DNA from: Terebella lapidaria
Lineage: Eukaryota; Annelida; Polychaeta; Terebellida; Terebellidae
Length of the DNA stretch: 64,000 nt
NCBI GenBank assembly: GCA_949152475.1
Contig: OX424566.1
Coordinates: forward strand, 10,811,177 to 10,875,176
Direction: 5' to 3'
Shown in pieces: positions 15,401-28,490 of this stretch. The translations under genes and the position numbers were made by a program. Position 1 is the first letter of the stretch; the number at the start of each line of letters is the position of its first letter. A model generated the notes under the pieces. That model had not been told where the DNA came from. It made no database searches and saw only the letters and a program-made list of their open reading frames with translations.

Positions 15401-18400
15401 ACTCTGACAGTTCTCACTGCATGCTCCCAGATTCCCCAGCACACTCTGACAGTTCTCACTGCACGCTCCCAGATTCCCCAGCACACTCTGACAGTTCTCA
15501 CTGCACACCCTCAGATTCCCCAGCACACTCTGACAGTTCTCACTGCGCACTCTCAGATTCCCCAGCACACTCTGACAGTTCTCACTGCACACCCTCAGAT
15601 TCCCCAGCACACTCTGACAGTTCTCACTGCACACCCTCAGATTCCCCAGCACACTCTGACAGTTCTCACTGCACACTCCCAGATTCCCCAGCACACTCTG
15701 ACAGTTCTCACTGCACGCTCCCAGATTCCCCAGCACACTCTGAGAGTTCTCACTGCATGCTCCCAGATTCCCCAGCACACTCTGAGAGTTCTCACTGCAT
15801 GCTCCTAGATTCCCCAGCACACTCTGACAGTTCTCACTGCACACTCCCAGATTCCAAAGCACACTCTGAGAGTTCTCACTGCACGCTCCCAGATTCCCCA
15901 GCACACTCTGACAGTTCTCACTGCACATTCCCAGATTCCCCAGCACACTCTGACAGTTCTCACTGCACACTCCCAGATTCCAAAGCACACTCTGACAGTT
16001 CTCAATGCATGCTCCCAGATTCCCCAGCACACTCTGACAGTTCTCACTGCACACTCCCAGATTCCCCAGCACACTGACAGTTCTCACTGTGCACTCCCAG
16101 ATTCCCCAGCACACTCTTACAGTTCTCACTGCGCACTCCCAGATTCCCCAGCACACTCTGACAGTTCTCACTGCACACTCCCAGATTCCCCAGCACACTC
16201 TGACAGTTCTCACTGCACGCTCTCAGATTCCCCAGCACACTCTGACAGTTCTCACTGCACGCTCCCAGATTCCCCAGCACACTCTGACAGCTCTCACTGC
16301 ACGCTCTCAGATTCCCCAGCACACTCTGACAGTTCTCACTGCACCCTCCCAGATTCCCCAGCACACTCTGACAGTTCTCACTGCACACTCCCAGATTCCC
16401 CAGCACACTCTGACAGTTCTCACTGCACGCTCCCAGATTCCCCAGTACACTCTGACAGTTCTCACTGCACGCTCTCAGATTCCCCAGCACACTCTGACAG
16501 TTCTGACTGCACACTCCCAGATTCCCCAGCACACTCTGACAGTTCTCACTGCTCGCTCTCAGATTCCCCAGCACACTCTGACAGTTCTCACTGCACACTC
16601 CCAGATTCCCCAGCATACTCTGACAGTTCTCACTGCACGCTCCCAGATTCCCCAGCACACTCTGACAGTTCTCACTACACGCTCCCAGATTCCCCAGCAC
16701 ACTCTGAGAGTTCTCACTACACGCTCCCAGATTCCCCAGCACACTCTGACAATTCTCACTGCACGCTCCCAGATTCCCCAGCACACTCTGACAGTTCTCA
16801 CTGCACGCTCCCAGATTCCCCAGCACACTCTGACAGTTCTCACTACACGCTCCCAGATTCCCCAGCACACTCTGAGAGTTCTCACTACACGCTCCCAGAT
16901 TCCCCAGCACACTCTGACAATTCTCATTGCACGCTCTCAGATTCCCCAGCACACTCTGACAGTTCTCACTGCACACTCCCAGATTCCCCAGCACACTCTG
17001 ATAGTTCTCACTGCACACTCCCAGATTCCCCAGCACACTCTGACAGTTCTCACTGCATGCTCCCAGATTCCCCAGCACACTCTGACAGTTCTCACTGCAC
17101 ACTCCCAGATTCCCCAGCACACTCTGACAGTTCTCACTGCACGCTCCCAGATTCCCCAGCACACTCTGACAGTTCTCACTGCACACTCCCAGATTCCCCA
17201 GCACACTCTGACAGTTCTCACTGCATGCTCCCAGATTCCCCAGCACACTCTGACAGTTCTCACTGCACGCTCCCAGATTCCCCTGCACACTCTGACAGTT
17301 CTCACTGCACACCCTCAGATTCCCCAGCACACTCTGACAGTTCTCACTGCGCACTCTCAGATTCCCCAGCACACTCTGACAGTTCTCACTGCACACCCTC
17401 AGATTCCCCAGCACACTCTGACAGTTCTCACTGCACACCCTCAGATTCCCCAGCACACTCTGACAGTTCTCACTGCACATTCCCAGATTCCCCAGCACAC
17501 TCTGACAGTTCTCACTGCACGCTCCCAGATTCCCCAGCACACTCTGAGAGTTCTCACTGCATGCTCCCAGATTCCCCAGCACACTCTGAGAGTTCTCACT
17601 GCATGCTCCTAGATTCCCCAGCACACTCTGACAGTTCTCACTGCACACTCCCAGATTCCCCAGCACACTCTGACAGTTCTCACTGCACGCTCCCAGATTC
17701 CCCAGCACACTCTGACAGTTCTCACTGCACACTCCCAGATTCCCCAGCACACTCTGACAGTTCTCACTGCATGCTCCCAGATTCCCCAGCACACTCTGAC
17801 AGTTCTCACTGCACGCTCCCAGATTCCCCAGCACACTCTGACAGTTCTCACTGCACACCCTCAGATTCCCCAGCACACTCTGACAGTTCTCACTGCGCAC
17901 TCTCAGATTCCCCAGCACACTCTGACAGTTCTCACTGCACACCCTCAGATTCCCCAGCACACTCTGACAGTTCTCACTGCACACCCTCAGATTCCCCAGC
18001 ACACTCTGACAGTTCTCACTGCACACTCCCAGATTCCCCAGCACACTCTGACAGTTCTCACTGCACGCTCCCAGATTCCCCAGCACACTCTGACAGTTCT
18101 CACTGCACACTCCCAGATTCCCCAGCACACTCTGACAGTTCTCAATGCACGCTCCCAGATTCCCCAGCACACTCTGACAGTTCTCACTGCACGTTCCCAG
18201 ATTCCCCAGCACACTCTGACAGTTCTCACTGCACGCTCCCAGATTCCCCAGCACACTCTGACAGTTCTCACTGCACGCTCCCAGATTCCCCAGCACACTC
18301 TGACAGTTCTCACTGCACACTCCCAGATTCCCCAGCACATTCTGACAGTTCTCACTGCCCGCTCCCAGATTCCCCAGCACACTCTGACAGTTCTCACTGC

Positions 18401-21109
18401 ACACTCCCAGATTCCCCAGCACACTCTGACAGATCTCACTGCACACTCCCAGATTCCCCAGCACATTCTGACAGTTCTCACTGCCCGCTCCCAGATTCCC
18501 CAGCACACTCTGACAGTTCTCACTGCACACTCCTAGATTCCCCAACACACTCTGACAGTTCTCACTGCCCGCTCCCAGATTCCCCAGCACACTCTGACAG
18601 TTCTCACTGCCCGCTCCCAGATTCCCCAGCACACTCTGACAGTTCTCACTGCACACTCCCAGATTCCCCTGCACACTCTGACAGTTCTCACTGCATGCTC
18701 CCAGATTCCCCAGCACACTCTGACAGTTCTCACTGCACGCTCCCAGATTCCCCAGCACACTCTGACAGATCTCACTGCACGCTCCCAGATTCCCCAGCAC
18801 ATTCTGACAGTTCTCACTGCCCGCTCCCAGATTCCCCAGCACACTCTGACAGTTCTCACTGCACACTCCCAGATTCCCCAGCACACTCTGACAGTTCTCA
18901 CTGCACGCTCCCAGATTCCCCAGCACACTCTGACAGTTCTCACTGCACACTCCCAGATTCCCCTGCACACTCTGACAGTTCTCACTGCGCACACCCAGAT
19001 TCCCCAGCACACTCTGACAGTTCTCACTGCACGCTCCCAGATTCCCCAGCACACTCTGACAATTCTCACTGCACGCTCCCAGATTCCCCAGCACACTCTG
19101 ACAGTTCTCACTGCACGCTCCCAGATTCCCCAGCACACTCTGACAGTTCTTACTGCACACTCCCAGATTCCCCAGCACACTCTGACAGTTCTCACTGCAC
19201 ACTCCCAGATTCCCCAGCACACTCTGACAGTTCTCACTGCACGCTCCCAGATTCCCCAGCACACTGACAATTCTCACTGCACACTCCCAGATTCCCCAGC
19301 ACATTCTGACAGTTCTCACTGCACACTCCCAGATTCCCCAGCACACACAGACAGTTCTCACTACATGCTCCCAGATTCCCCAGCACACTCTGACAGTTCT
19401 CACTGCACGCTCCCAGATTCCCAAGCACACTCTGAGAGTTCTCACTGCACGCTCCCAGATTCCCAAGCACACTCTGACAGTTCTCACTGCACACTGTCAG
19501 ATTCCCCAGCACACCCTGACAGTTCTCACTGCACACTCCCAGATTCTTCAGCACACTCTGACAGTTCTCACTGCACACTCCCAGATTCCCCAGCACACTC
19601 TGACAGTTCTCACTGCGCACACCCAGATTCCCCAACACACTGACAGTTCTCACTGCACGCTCCCAGATTCCTCAGCACACTGAGAGTTCTCACTGCACAC
19701 TCCCAGATTCTTCAGCACACTCTGAGGGTTCTCACTGCACACTCCCAGATTCCCAAGCACACTCTGGCAGTTCTCACTGCACACTCCCAGATTCCCCAGC
19801 ACACTCTGACAGCTCTCACTGCACACTCCCAGATTCCCCAGCACACTCTGACAGTTCTCACTGCACACTCCCAGATTCCCCAGCACACTCTGACAGTTCT
19901 CACTGCACGCTCCCAGATTCCCCAGCACACTCTGACAGTTCTCACTGCGCACACCCAGTTTCCCCAACACACTCTGACAGCTCTCACTGCACGCTCCCAG
20001 ATTCCCCAGCACACTCTGACAGCTCTCACTGCAGACTCCCAGATTCCCCAGCACACTCTGACAGTTCTCACTGCACACTCCCAGATTCCCCAGCACACTC
20101 TGACAGTTCTCACTGCACACTCCCAGATTCCCCAGCACACTCTGACAGTTCTCACTGCACGCTCCCAGATTCCCCAGCACACTCTGACAGCTCTCACTGC
20201 ACGCTCCCAGATTCCCCAGCACACTCTGACAGCTCTCACTGCACACTCCCAGATTCCCCAGCACACAGACTGTTCTCACTGTGCACTCCCAGATTCCCCA
20301 GCACACTCTGAGAGTTCTCACTGCACACTCCCATATTCCCCAGCACACTCTGACAGTTCTCACTGCACACTCCCAGATTCCCCAGCACACTCTGACAGTT
20401 CTCACTGCACACTCCCAGATTCTCCAGCACACTGTGACAGTTCTCACTGCACACTCCCAGATTCCCCAGCACACTCTGAGAGTTCTCACTGCGCATTCCC
20501 AGATTCCCGAGCACACTCTGACAGTTCTCACTGCACACTCCCAGATTTTCCAGCACACTCTGAGAGTTCTCCCTGCACACTCCCAGATTCCCCAGCACAC
20601 TCTGACAGTTCTCAGTGCACGCTCCCAGATTCCGTAGTACACTCTGACAGTTATCACTGTGCGCTCCCAGATTCCCCAGTACACTCTGACAGTTCTCACT
20701 GCACGCTCCCAGATTCCCCAGCACACTCTGACAGTTCTCACTGCACGCTCCCAGATCCGCCAGCTCACTCTGAGAGTTCTCACTGTGCACTCCCAGATTC
20801 CCCAGCACACTCTGACAGTTCTCACTGCACGCTCCCAGATCCGCCAGCTCACTCTGAGAGTTCTCACTGTGCACTCCCAGATTCCCCAGCACACTCTGAC
20901 AGTTCTCACTGTGCACTTCCAGATTCCCCAGCACACTCTGACAGTTTTCACTGCGCACTCTCAGATTCCCCAGCACACTCTGAGAGTTCTCACTGTGCAC
21001 TCCCAGATTCCCCAGCACACTCTGAGAGTTTTCACTGCACGCTCCTAGATTCCCCAGCACACTCTAGCAGTTCTCACTGCGCACTCCCAGTATCCCCTTC
21101 TTGGGCTAT

Positions 21110-22004
21110 TTGTGCCTAAATTTTGGGCCTATCGACTCAGACACTCCATCTTTATAGACAATGTCAAGGACTCAACTTAGCATGCTTTGAAATTAAAATC
21201 TCAAAATTGATCAGACAGTTTTCGAGAAAAAACAATCAAGGTGCAAATTCGGGCATTTCCCGACTCAAAAATGGCTGTTTTGACCTTTCAAGGTCATCAA
21301 AGGTCAAATTCAAGGTCACCACACAAGTCGCCATTTATGACTTCCTATTTGAAAGTGCCAATTTCTAAGCTCTATCTTCAAGCGTTCTATGAGTACACTC
21401 CGGGCAGCTCCCATTATGAAGGAAAAAAGTTTTAAATGTTTTTTATTCTAAATTTTTTTTAAAAGGTGAAAATTTTTTTTGCCTCGAAATGGCCCAAAAT
21501 GGATAGTTATACGATTTGGGGCAAAAAAATACGTTTTTCGCCGACTCGTCAAAAATTCAAAATGGCCGCCACACGGAGACCGGCGAGGGCAAAAAAATTT
21601 ATACACGTCATAAAGTTAGGTAAGGGGAATCTTTTGAAACAAAAATCTCAAAACTGATCAGACAGTTTTTGAGAAAATGGCCGCCAAAGTCCAAAATTGT
21701 CGATTTTCCGTCAAAGATGGCTGCCATTTTGGGGATAATGCGAAAATTGAAAAACAAAAAAATCCGCCGGTAAACTTCAAAGATACAACTGTGGACGGAC
21801 GATGGATGATGGACGGACAACGGATGCAACGCGACAGCAATAGGTTATCAGACCATAGGTCTGGTTACCTAAAAACAGAAAAATTGTCTCCGTCTTGAAA
21901 TATTTTTAGGCATTTTTATAAACTTTAAAGATAAAATTGTTGACGGACGACGGACGCAACGCCACGGCAATAGGTTATTCAACCATAGGTCCTGTAACCT
22001 AACA
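21110..22004. repeat. Dispersed repeat with GGTCAAAGGTCA-type motifs
   Basis: This non-coding stretch holds phrases such as AAGGTCATCAAAGGTCAAAT, GATCAGACAGTTTTTGAGAA and AAAATGGCCGCCAAAGTCC. A diverged relative lies at 60,100-60,830. The 3' part contains two tandem copies of a GGACGGACGAYGGA ... CAATAGGTTAT ... CCATAGGTC ... TAACCTAA tail (21,790-21,873 and 21,937-22,004). It looks like a non-autonomous interspersed element. No coding capacity is seen. Confidence 0.6.
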
Positions 22005-23828
22005 ATCAAATTTCGGAAACATAGCACCAAGGATGCTATACCTTACCGGCATACTCATTGAACGTCATGTTGATTGAACGTCATGTTCAATACTCTAGGT
22101 AGTTTGTGGTGACGTTTAGGGTCACCAACAGATCCACCCTGCATGATTTCTTATAAAATCGCAAATAAAACCACAAGTGCTATATGTAATCATTTCGTCC
22201 GCAAAAGGACACGTTAAATGGAACACGACAATAATATGACTTTAATATTTACCATTCAAAGTAAACTGAGGTCAAGTTCAAGATCACCAAATGATACAAC
22301 CAATAATTTATTGACTTCCCATATGCTCATACCGCAAATTCCATGTCATACTAAGCTGATATTCACTAATATGGCATTAAATATGTAGAAGTACTTGCAG
22401 TAGTCACGCATTTCACGACTATGTTTCAAGGACTGAAAACCCACAACAACGGACGCACAGCTACCAACCGAACAGGCAGAACTGGCAACATGGGTTCGCA
22501 ACTGAACACCTTCCACACGGTGAAAGTAGAATTTGTATTATATTAAGATATGTCATGAATTAAAATATTCCCCTGATAGCAACGACATCGGAATTCATAA
22601 CCACATGTTTGCGAAGCCAGCTCGAAGCATTGATACGTGGACCGCATGGTGCAGCTGGCGTGTAAGCCTAGCAGTGTCCACGGGTGCTGATTCACAGAGT
22701 CGACTGCAGTACCCGGATGTGCACGCAAATGCGCTATAGTGCAATTGTGTCAAACAGGTAAAATCATAATAGAAAAAAAAACCTGAAGCCATTTTCACGT
22801 TTGATGGGGTTGTGCTTTGTACCGATAATGTACCACACATGTATGGTGATGAACCCAAATGTAGGGCGCCTATTTCTGTGCTGCCATCTTGTCATACAAC
22901 CCGCCTTGACAGCACTAATATATACGGATATCAATGCATCATACCTTCCTACATGTAAGAATATTCCATCCAAATTTTCTGTTTTCAAATGCACAATGTC
23001 GAAATGAGGCCTATACATGTCCGACTCGATCTGAGAGAACGCTATATATAGCTTACCGAGCTGCTGACTAGTGACTATTTGGCTATATCCGTGTCCTATA
23101 TCAATTCAATACTATTATTGTGTCTCACCAGTCCAGCCGGCGGACGCAGCCTCGTGAACAGGCAATAGAATCGATCTAAACTCCTAAACACAGACAGATA
23201 CACGGCGTGAGCCACGATTCGCACATATTATTCCCGAAACCGCAATTACGCAGTCTCTGTTCTTGTTATCTTATCATTTAGGGTAGGGCCCTTTTTATTG
23301 TAAATTGTATACTTACAATCATATCTCAATATATCGGTAATGAGTTGTCATTTGATTTACGAAAGGATCCTTTTCTATTTCAGTGCCCATTCCAACATCT
23401 TTTCGTCTGCAATCGCAAACGAGCCATGATCCACCCGCATTACGGCACTGCGTAGTACTGCTGAGATTTGTCATTGCTGGGACTTTGTCCGGACTCTTAC
23501 TCACTGAGCATACTAGCTACTTCATTCTAGATTCTCTGCAGTTTTAGGCTCTACCCAATCCATTATATATACATTTAAAGCATAGAAATATCGTCGTTCG
23601 GAATAAAATGTTGGTTGTCATGGGAAACTGGGTGGATATTTTACAAAATGATGAAGATACTTATACTACACAATCCCCATAGATAGGCTAGCTAGTAGCA
23701 TATTACACAAATAGTTGTGTTCATCTGTTATTTTCACCACGGTTGATATGGCTGATCACTGGTTGCCTAGCAACCACATGGAAACCTAATTTTTAGTCTG
23801 CATTTGTGTATCTAAGATCTTCACGTTG
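22005..23828. other. Unassigned non-coding stretch
   Basis: This is A+T-rich DNA. I see no gene, RNA gene or clear repeat in it, apart from a short duplication of TTGAACGTCATGTT near 22,058-22,095. Short open frames here have no recognisable domain or convincing splice context. Confidence 0.5.
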
Positions 23829-23832
23829 TTAA

Positions 23833-23863
23833 AGGTAGGGTTTACCCTGCGGTTTTTTGCAAT
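23833..23863 (+). repeat. Left terminal inverted repeat of the Kolobok-like element
   Basis: It starts AGGTAGGGTTTACCCTGCGG and runs 31 bp. It matches the reverse complement of 33,029-33,059 except at its third base. TTAA lies directly outside. Confidence 0.88.
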
Positions 23864-23984
23864 AAATATGCAGTATATAACCTGATATCAACATCTACCA
23901 AGTCTCGACTGATTGTGACCACGAATAATCAATAAATCGAACATTTTATATCGTTGTCCAATGCGAGCACATGTACCATGGGCG

Positions 23985-24040
23985 CCGCCATCTTGATGAC
24001 GCAAACTCGTGCAAACAAAACAGGAAGTGAGGAGACGTGC
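23985..24040 (+). promoter_or_regulatory. Promoter-like cluster near the left transposon end
   Basis: GCCGCCATCTTG (YY1-type), TGACGCAA (CRE-like) and CAGGAAGTGA (ETS-type) lie within about 50 bp, 150-210 bp inside the left end. ACTCGTGCAAACAAA here is repeated inverted near the right end (32,855-32,872), where a TTCCGG core also lies close by. The motif match is visible; a promoter function is inference. No recognised gene starts just downstream. Confidence 0.3.
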
Positions 24041-24904
24041 CATGCACGAATTGACCCCGAATTCCAAGCAGTCGTAATTATGTTTTGACAGCTGACAAAT
24101 TAGACACATGCAATTAGCCAGAGTTATGAAATCATTGGAAAATCTCAAGAAGGGGCTGAATCCATTGATATCCCTTTGTAAAACGCGCGCGCACGTATAT
24201 TCTGCAAGTTGAGATTAGCAGTCAGATCCCTGCCCATGCCGAGACGTACATTTGCTCGTGTTGCAGATACACGTTCCATTTCCCAGACATCAATCAACCC
24301 ATTCATTGCAAAAACAACATCTACCGGTATATTCAACGTGAGTTTGGTGCTGAGGAATCCAGTATCACATTGTTTAGCGCGTTTGGTGATCTGATCAAAA
24401 TTCCTTGGCTTTGACTTTGTGCATGCCAAACTCCAAATGATATACTCGTAATACTGTACTTCTCCCCAGTTCATCCATGTGATTGAGCTAACTGAATTCC
24501 CAAATCAAAAGGTCTTTCAGATTATAATAGGTGACACAGGAAGACAGCCATGCGGCTATGTGCCACCTAGGGTAGCATGTTCTTTGATTCTTTGATTTGA
24601 ACACCCTGCCTACTAAAATCTACTTTATCGCAAGTTTGAATACATATTCCAAAAATTATGTCGATAATGATAATTCTCAAGAATTCAATTTCCAAAAATT
24701 TTCGATGGTTCAAAATTGATTCGTTTTTAGTGACAATAATGACAAACAACTTTAGTGTATCATGATGTTTATTGATATTTTTCACAAACACTGTAACAAG
24801 ACCCTGTTGCCTGGTTACTACCACAATGTAGTGTACTAGTAAATTAGTAATCACTGTCCAGACACCCCAAGGCACAACATATTCATGTATTCATTTACAC
24901 TTCA

Positions 24905-25430
24905 ATTTTGACTAGAAGTCTATATACAAGATTGGACAAGCACAGCAATTTATAATGAAACAAGTAACATTAGGAACATTTGGTTATATAACTCCACATT
25001 CACTCCCCCCCCCCCCCGGTAAAAAAAAGGGTAAGATATGAAACAAGAGTAGCAGCCTATAATAGTAAGAATATATTCAACATTTAATATGAGCTAAAAT
25101 TATGTACAAACAGACACACATCATAACAAATAAATGCTGTGCTATTGTACTGTGTTGGTATAATAACCATCAGGCACATAAAATATTTATGTATAAATTG
25201 AATCTTAAATTCCATCTCAGAATCCATATACATTAGACAAGATTGGACAGCACAGCAATTTATAACAAAATTGGTTACATCACGAAAATTTAAATGTGTC
25301 TTGCATAACCCCTGTTTTTAAAAAAACCTGGTTACAGTGTAACTCCCCAGGTAAAAAAAAACAAGCGTGGGATATGAACCAAGACTAGCAGCCAGTCAGA
25401 ACAGCAGCATTTGAAACTAGACGCTTCCGG
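24905..25430. repeat. Diverged direct repeat pair
   Basis: Two related copies lie at about 24,910-25,075 and 25,228-25,430. They share ACAAGATTGGACA, CACAGCAATTTATAA, a GGTAAAAAAAA run, GGATATGAA or AGATATGAA, and AGCAGCC. The first copy contains a 13-base poly-C run at 25,005-25,017. This is probably a duplicated interspersed element. Confidence 0.55.
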
Positions 25431-25659
25431 TCGCCTACGACCGCTTGGGTGTATCCCCCGTAGCCCTATCATCCCTGTTGCCCCAAATATATCGCTGATG
25501 TACATTGTGAGTGTGAAACCTTTAAAGCTTATTGAAGGTCGAATTCAAGATCACCACTAAAATCACTGCATTCGAATTTCCATTTCGACATGTTCGAAAA
25601 AAATAACGAAATTACAGCCAGATAAAAGTTTTCACCTAAAGCTATATTTCAACTCAGAA

Positions 25660-25920
25660 TATTTGACAAACTTGGTTCCAAGTTGCGAGATGACTAAATT
25701 GGAGCCAGATCGAACTTTTCACTATAAGTTATACTTCAACTCATGCTATGTGCCAAACTTGGTTCCAAGTTGAAATTCAAAGTAAAAGTTGACCAAAACT
25801 ACATTTCAAGATGACGAAATTGGAGCCAGATCAACTTTTAAACATAGTTTAAATTTTAATTCATAATATGTGCCAAACTTGGTTTCAAGTTGAAATTCGA
25901 AGTAAAAATTGACTTTACTG
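25660..25920. repeat. Degenerate repeats around ACTTGGTTCCAAGTTG
   Basis: The palindromic phrase ACTTGGTTCCAAGTTG or a close form occurs at about 25,670, 25,757 and 25,877. The last two are 120 bp apart and share the following AAATTCRAAGTAAAARTTGA. No coding content is seen. Confidence 0.5.
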
Positions 25921-26345
25921 GTAAAAATCATGTTAACTTATCCGGTTACACCCATGAAATCTCTACTGGACAAAAATTTTAAATTGTTGAGCTCAATAAT
26001 AAATGTTTCTTGTCTTAACTATTTTTCTTGAGGTCAATAATAGACTTAACTAGTAAAAATGATGTTAACTTATTCGGCTACAGCCATGAAATCTCTACTG
26101 CACAGAAGCTTTACCTTGTTGAGCCCAATAATAAACGTTTCTTGTATTAACTATTTTTATTGTGGTCAATAATAGACTTAACTAGTAAAAATAATGTTAA
26201 CTTATTCGGTTACACCTGTGAAATCTCTACTGGACAAAACCTTTACCTTGTTGAGCTCAATAATAAATGTTTCTCATCCTAACTATTTTTATTGTGGTCA
26301 ATAATAGACTTAACTAGTAAAACCAATGTTAACTTATTCAGTAAT
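25921..26345. repeat. 132-bp tandem repeat, just over three copies
   Basis: GTTAACTTATYCGG occurs at 25,932, 26,064, 26,196 and 26,328 (last copy diverged), exactly 132 bp apart. Each copy carries AAATCTCTACTG and GGTCAATAATAGACTTAACT. The array lies inside the Kolobok-like element, left of the transposase exons. Confidence 0.85.
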
Positions 26346-26599
26346 ATTGTTCTTTTTTCACCAAAAACATCAGTTCTGTATTCTGAACAAGAATCCAGTG
26401 CAATTTGCTTTCATAGTACAGGTTATTGGAGTGATCACACATGTCAAAGTAGGTATTTTAATTGTCGTAATAAGCTAACCTCTCAAACTTATTAATATTT
26501 ATTCGATCATTCTGAAAAACAATAGGTTTCGTGTGATGGTCTTTCTCATTGAGCCTGTGCGATTTCATCATCATTCATTGAAAACTCCCACCCGTAGAG

Positions 26600-26845
26600 C
26601 GTTCACAACCCATGTGTGTTAAACAGGCTAATTTGAGCACAAAATGTTACGCCAATCGGCTATTTTGGTTGCTATGACCATAAGACATGTCCATATGAAA
26701 TATTATCAAAATCGGTTAATATTTGCAAGCTGCAGCGCGTTCACAAGAAAGTGTGTGCGGACGCGGACGCGGCGGCGGCGGCGGCGGCGGCGGCGCGACG
26801 ATCGTAAATCCATAGTATCCGCCGAACTTTGTTCGGGGGATACAA
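26600..26845. repeat. Interspersed repeat with a GGC microsatellite
   Basis: This block includes GACGCGGACGC, a pure GGC run at 26,770-26,796, and ends CGAACTTTGTTCGGGGGATAC. GTATCCCCCG at 25,452-25,461 is the inverse of CGGGGGATAC at 26,832-26,841, so the two may be ends of one larger repeat. It is nested in the Kolobok-like element. Confidence 0.45.
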
Positions 26846-27544
26846 TGAGCTGAATTCATGTACTAATAGACACACATTTATCAGAACCAGACCAACCACG
26901 AATGCTCAATTTGAGTACATCATGTAACACGGAGCAATAAACAATGACAATGGTAAATAATGGAGGACACAAGTCAGACAACATGACAACGCACTTAGTG
27001 ACTCCACGGATAAAGCAAACCAGTTGTGTAAATGCAGGTAAATGTTTGGTATGTGGAATGTCAGATTATCTTGCACACATTAACCAATTTCTTGCAATCG
27101 AAGACACAGCTACAAAGCCAGCAATGAATCAAATGGATCAGGAAGAAAATGGAAGCATAGGTGCAAGTCTACAAAATGTCATTGTCCAGTGTCCATCATA
27201 ACATTGATAAGACTAAGCCAGACATCATTGCGGTGCTTCGTTTCTCATGTTTCTGGATAGGTTTCCCGCATCCACTTCGCAATCGTCTTGTGGCGATCAG
27301 TGATCAGTTCTGCCACCACCAAGTCGTTTGCTGACAGGCAGTCCATCGCTCGCTTCAGACCCTCCAGTTCGCACCTTGCCGAGTTTTGAACTTCATTGCT
27401 CTGTAATTGGAAAAAAATTTTCAGATTACACATCTTCTAATCTTTATGCACAAGTCACTGAAATGGTGTTCCGAGATTTATGGTGATCAATGTTTCTTCC
27501 AATAGAAATGAAATATACAGAGAAATTTCATGCAAAAACTAGAC

Positions 27545-28490
27545 GTCAAGGCCTAAAGGCCTTGGGGGCATTTCAGGGTGAAGCATAAAAAAACAAAATA
27601 TGACGGAGCTCCCAATGAGACTATAAGACATTTATGCAATTACATCTATGTGAAGGACAAACTTGATACCCCCAAAAACTATCTGTCTAATGTCTGGTTT
27701 GCTCTAGGTCACAGTTTCCGTGATATCGATGAAATCGAAAAATGCCGACTCAGCGAAAAAAATTCAGGTCAAGGTCAAAGGTCATCTCTAATACCATTAA
27801 GACATGTTTGACTTATTGTATGTCGAGGGCGACGAGTCCGAAAATAACATCCGTTTCACTCTACGACGCACCGTTTCCGAGATATCGCCGAAAATGAAAA
27901 ATGTCGACTCGGGTAAAAAATTTCAGATCAAGGTCAAAGGTCACCCCTAATACCCTCAAGACATGTTTGTCTAGAGCGATTAGTATGAAAATAACGTCCT
28001 TTTCGCTCTACGAGGCACCGTTTCCGAAATATCTATGAAGCTCTTTGACAACCCCTTAGACATATTTGCCTAGTACATGTATGACGATTCCGAAAATAAT
28101 GTACGTTTCGAGATATGTATGAGAGCCTCAAGGATGACTCAGCTAAAACTATTTCAAGCCCTAGGTCAAAAGTCGTTTGACGGATCGGCCTCAAAATCAA
28201 TAGGCTTCTTCCCTGGTGATATATGAACCTCCATGCAAAGTTCCACAGTCATTGCCAAAGAACTTTTTGAGTTATCGTGCGGGAACCAGAAACATATATT
28301 TCATCCCCATGGACCCGGCTCAAAAACAATATGCTCCTTCTCTTCTACACAACATTTCTGATCAGCAGTGAAAATTCGGCGAAGATACATCGAGGCAAAC
28401 TGAAGTTATCGTGCGGAAACTAAAATGTGGAAAAAAAACCTAATAATTTGACAAAAACATAAAGGCATTTCTGTTGAAATGCCTTAATAA
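27545..28490. repeat. Interspersed repeat nested in the last transposase intron
   Basis: It begins near AAGGCCTAAAGGCCTTGGGG and ends at a hairpin, AAGGCATTTC ... GAAATGCCTT (28,464-28,487). It contains an internal duplication of about 159 bp: GACATGTTT at 27,801 and 27,960, each preceded by a TCAAGGTCAAAGGTCA block, with CACCGTTTCCGA further along. There is no protein match. It lies between exons 28,566 and 27,400 of the transposase gene. Confidence 0.6.

Larger units (their letters stand above)
1..21096. repeat. 42-bp satellite array (about 500 units)
   Basis: The sequence is an uninterrupted head-to-tail array of a 42-bp unit whose core reads CCCAGATTCCCCAGCACACT followed by a CTGACAGTTCTCACTGC part. 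It continues off the left edge and ends at about 21,096 with a degenerate last unit. Units differ by scattered substitutions (CACACT/CACGCT, GACAG/GAGAG, TGCACACC variants). A minority are 40 bp, reading CACACTGACAG where CACACTCTGACAG is usual. The unit is 14 codons long and, in consensus, four of six frames lack a stop, so translation gives repeats such as HTLTVLTAHSQIPQ, SDSSHCTLPDSPAH, SENCQSVLGNLGAC and WGIWERAVRTVRVC. I see no splice signals, codon bias or start context, and I treat none of these frames as genes. Confidence 0.97.

Noticed and set aside
12694..19487. Open frames above 1,100 codons on both strands with 14-residue repeats
   Set aside because: They follow from a stop-poor 42-bp satellite unit. 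Overlapping frames are equally open on both strands, frames end where 40-bp units occur, and no gene signals are present.
1..21096. CRISPR array
   Set aside because: There are no unique spacers; the repeat is contiguous, and the window is eukaryotic.
24145..24474. 109-codon minus-strand frame as a second transposon protein or the missing transposase C-terminus
   Set aside because: No recognised motif and no convincing splice link to the 27,245 exon. The opposite strand is also open in part.
26944..27201. 85-codon plus-strand frame with CVNAGKCLVCG
   Set aside because: The Cys pattern is incomplete for a zinc knuckle, it lies on the strand opposite the transposase, and no neighbouring retroelement supports it.
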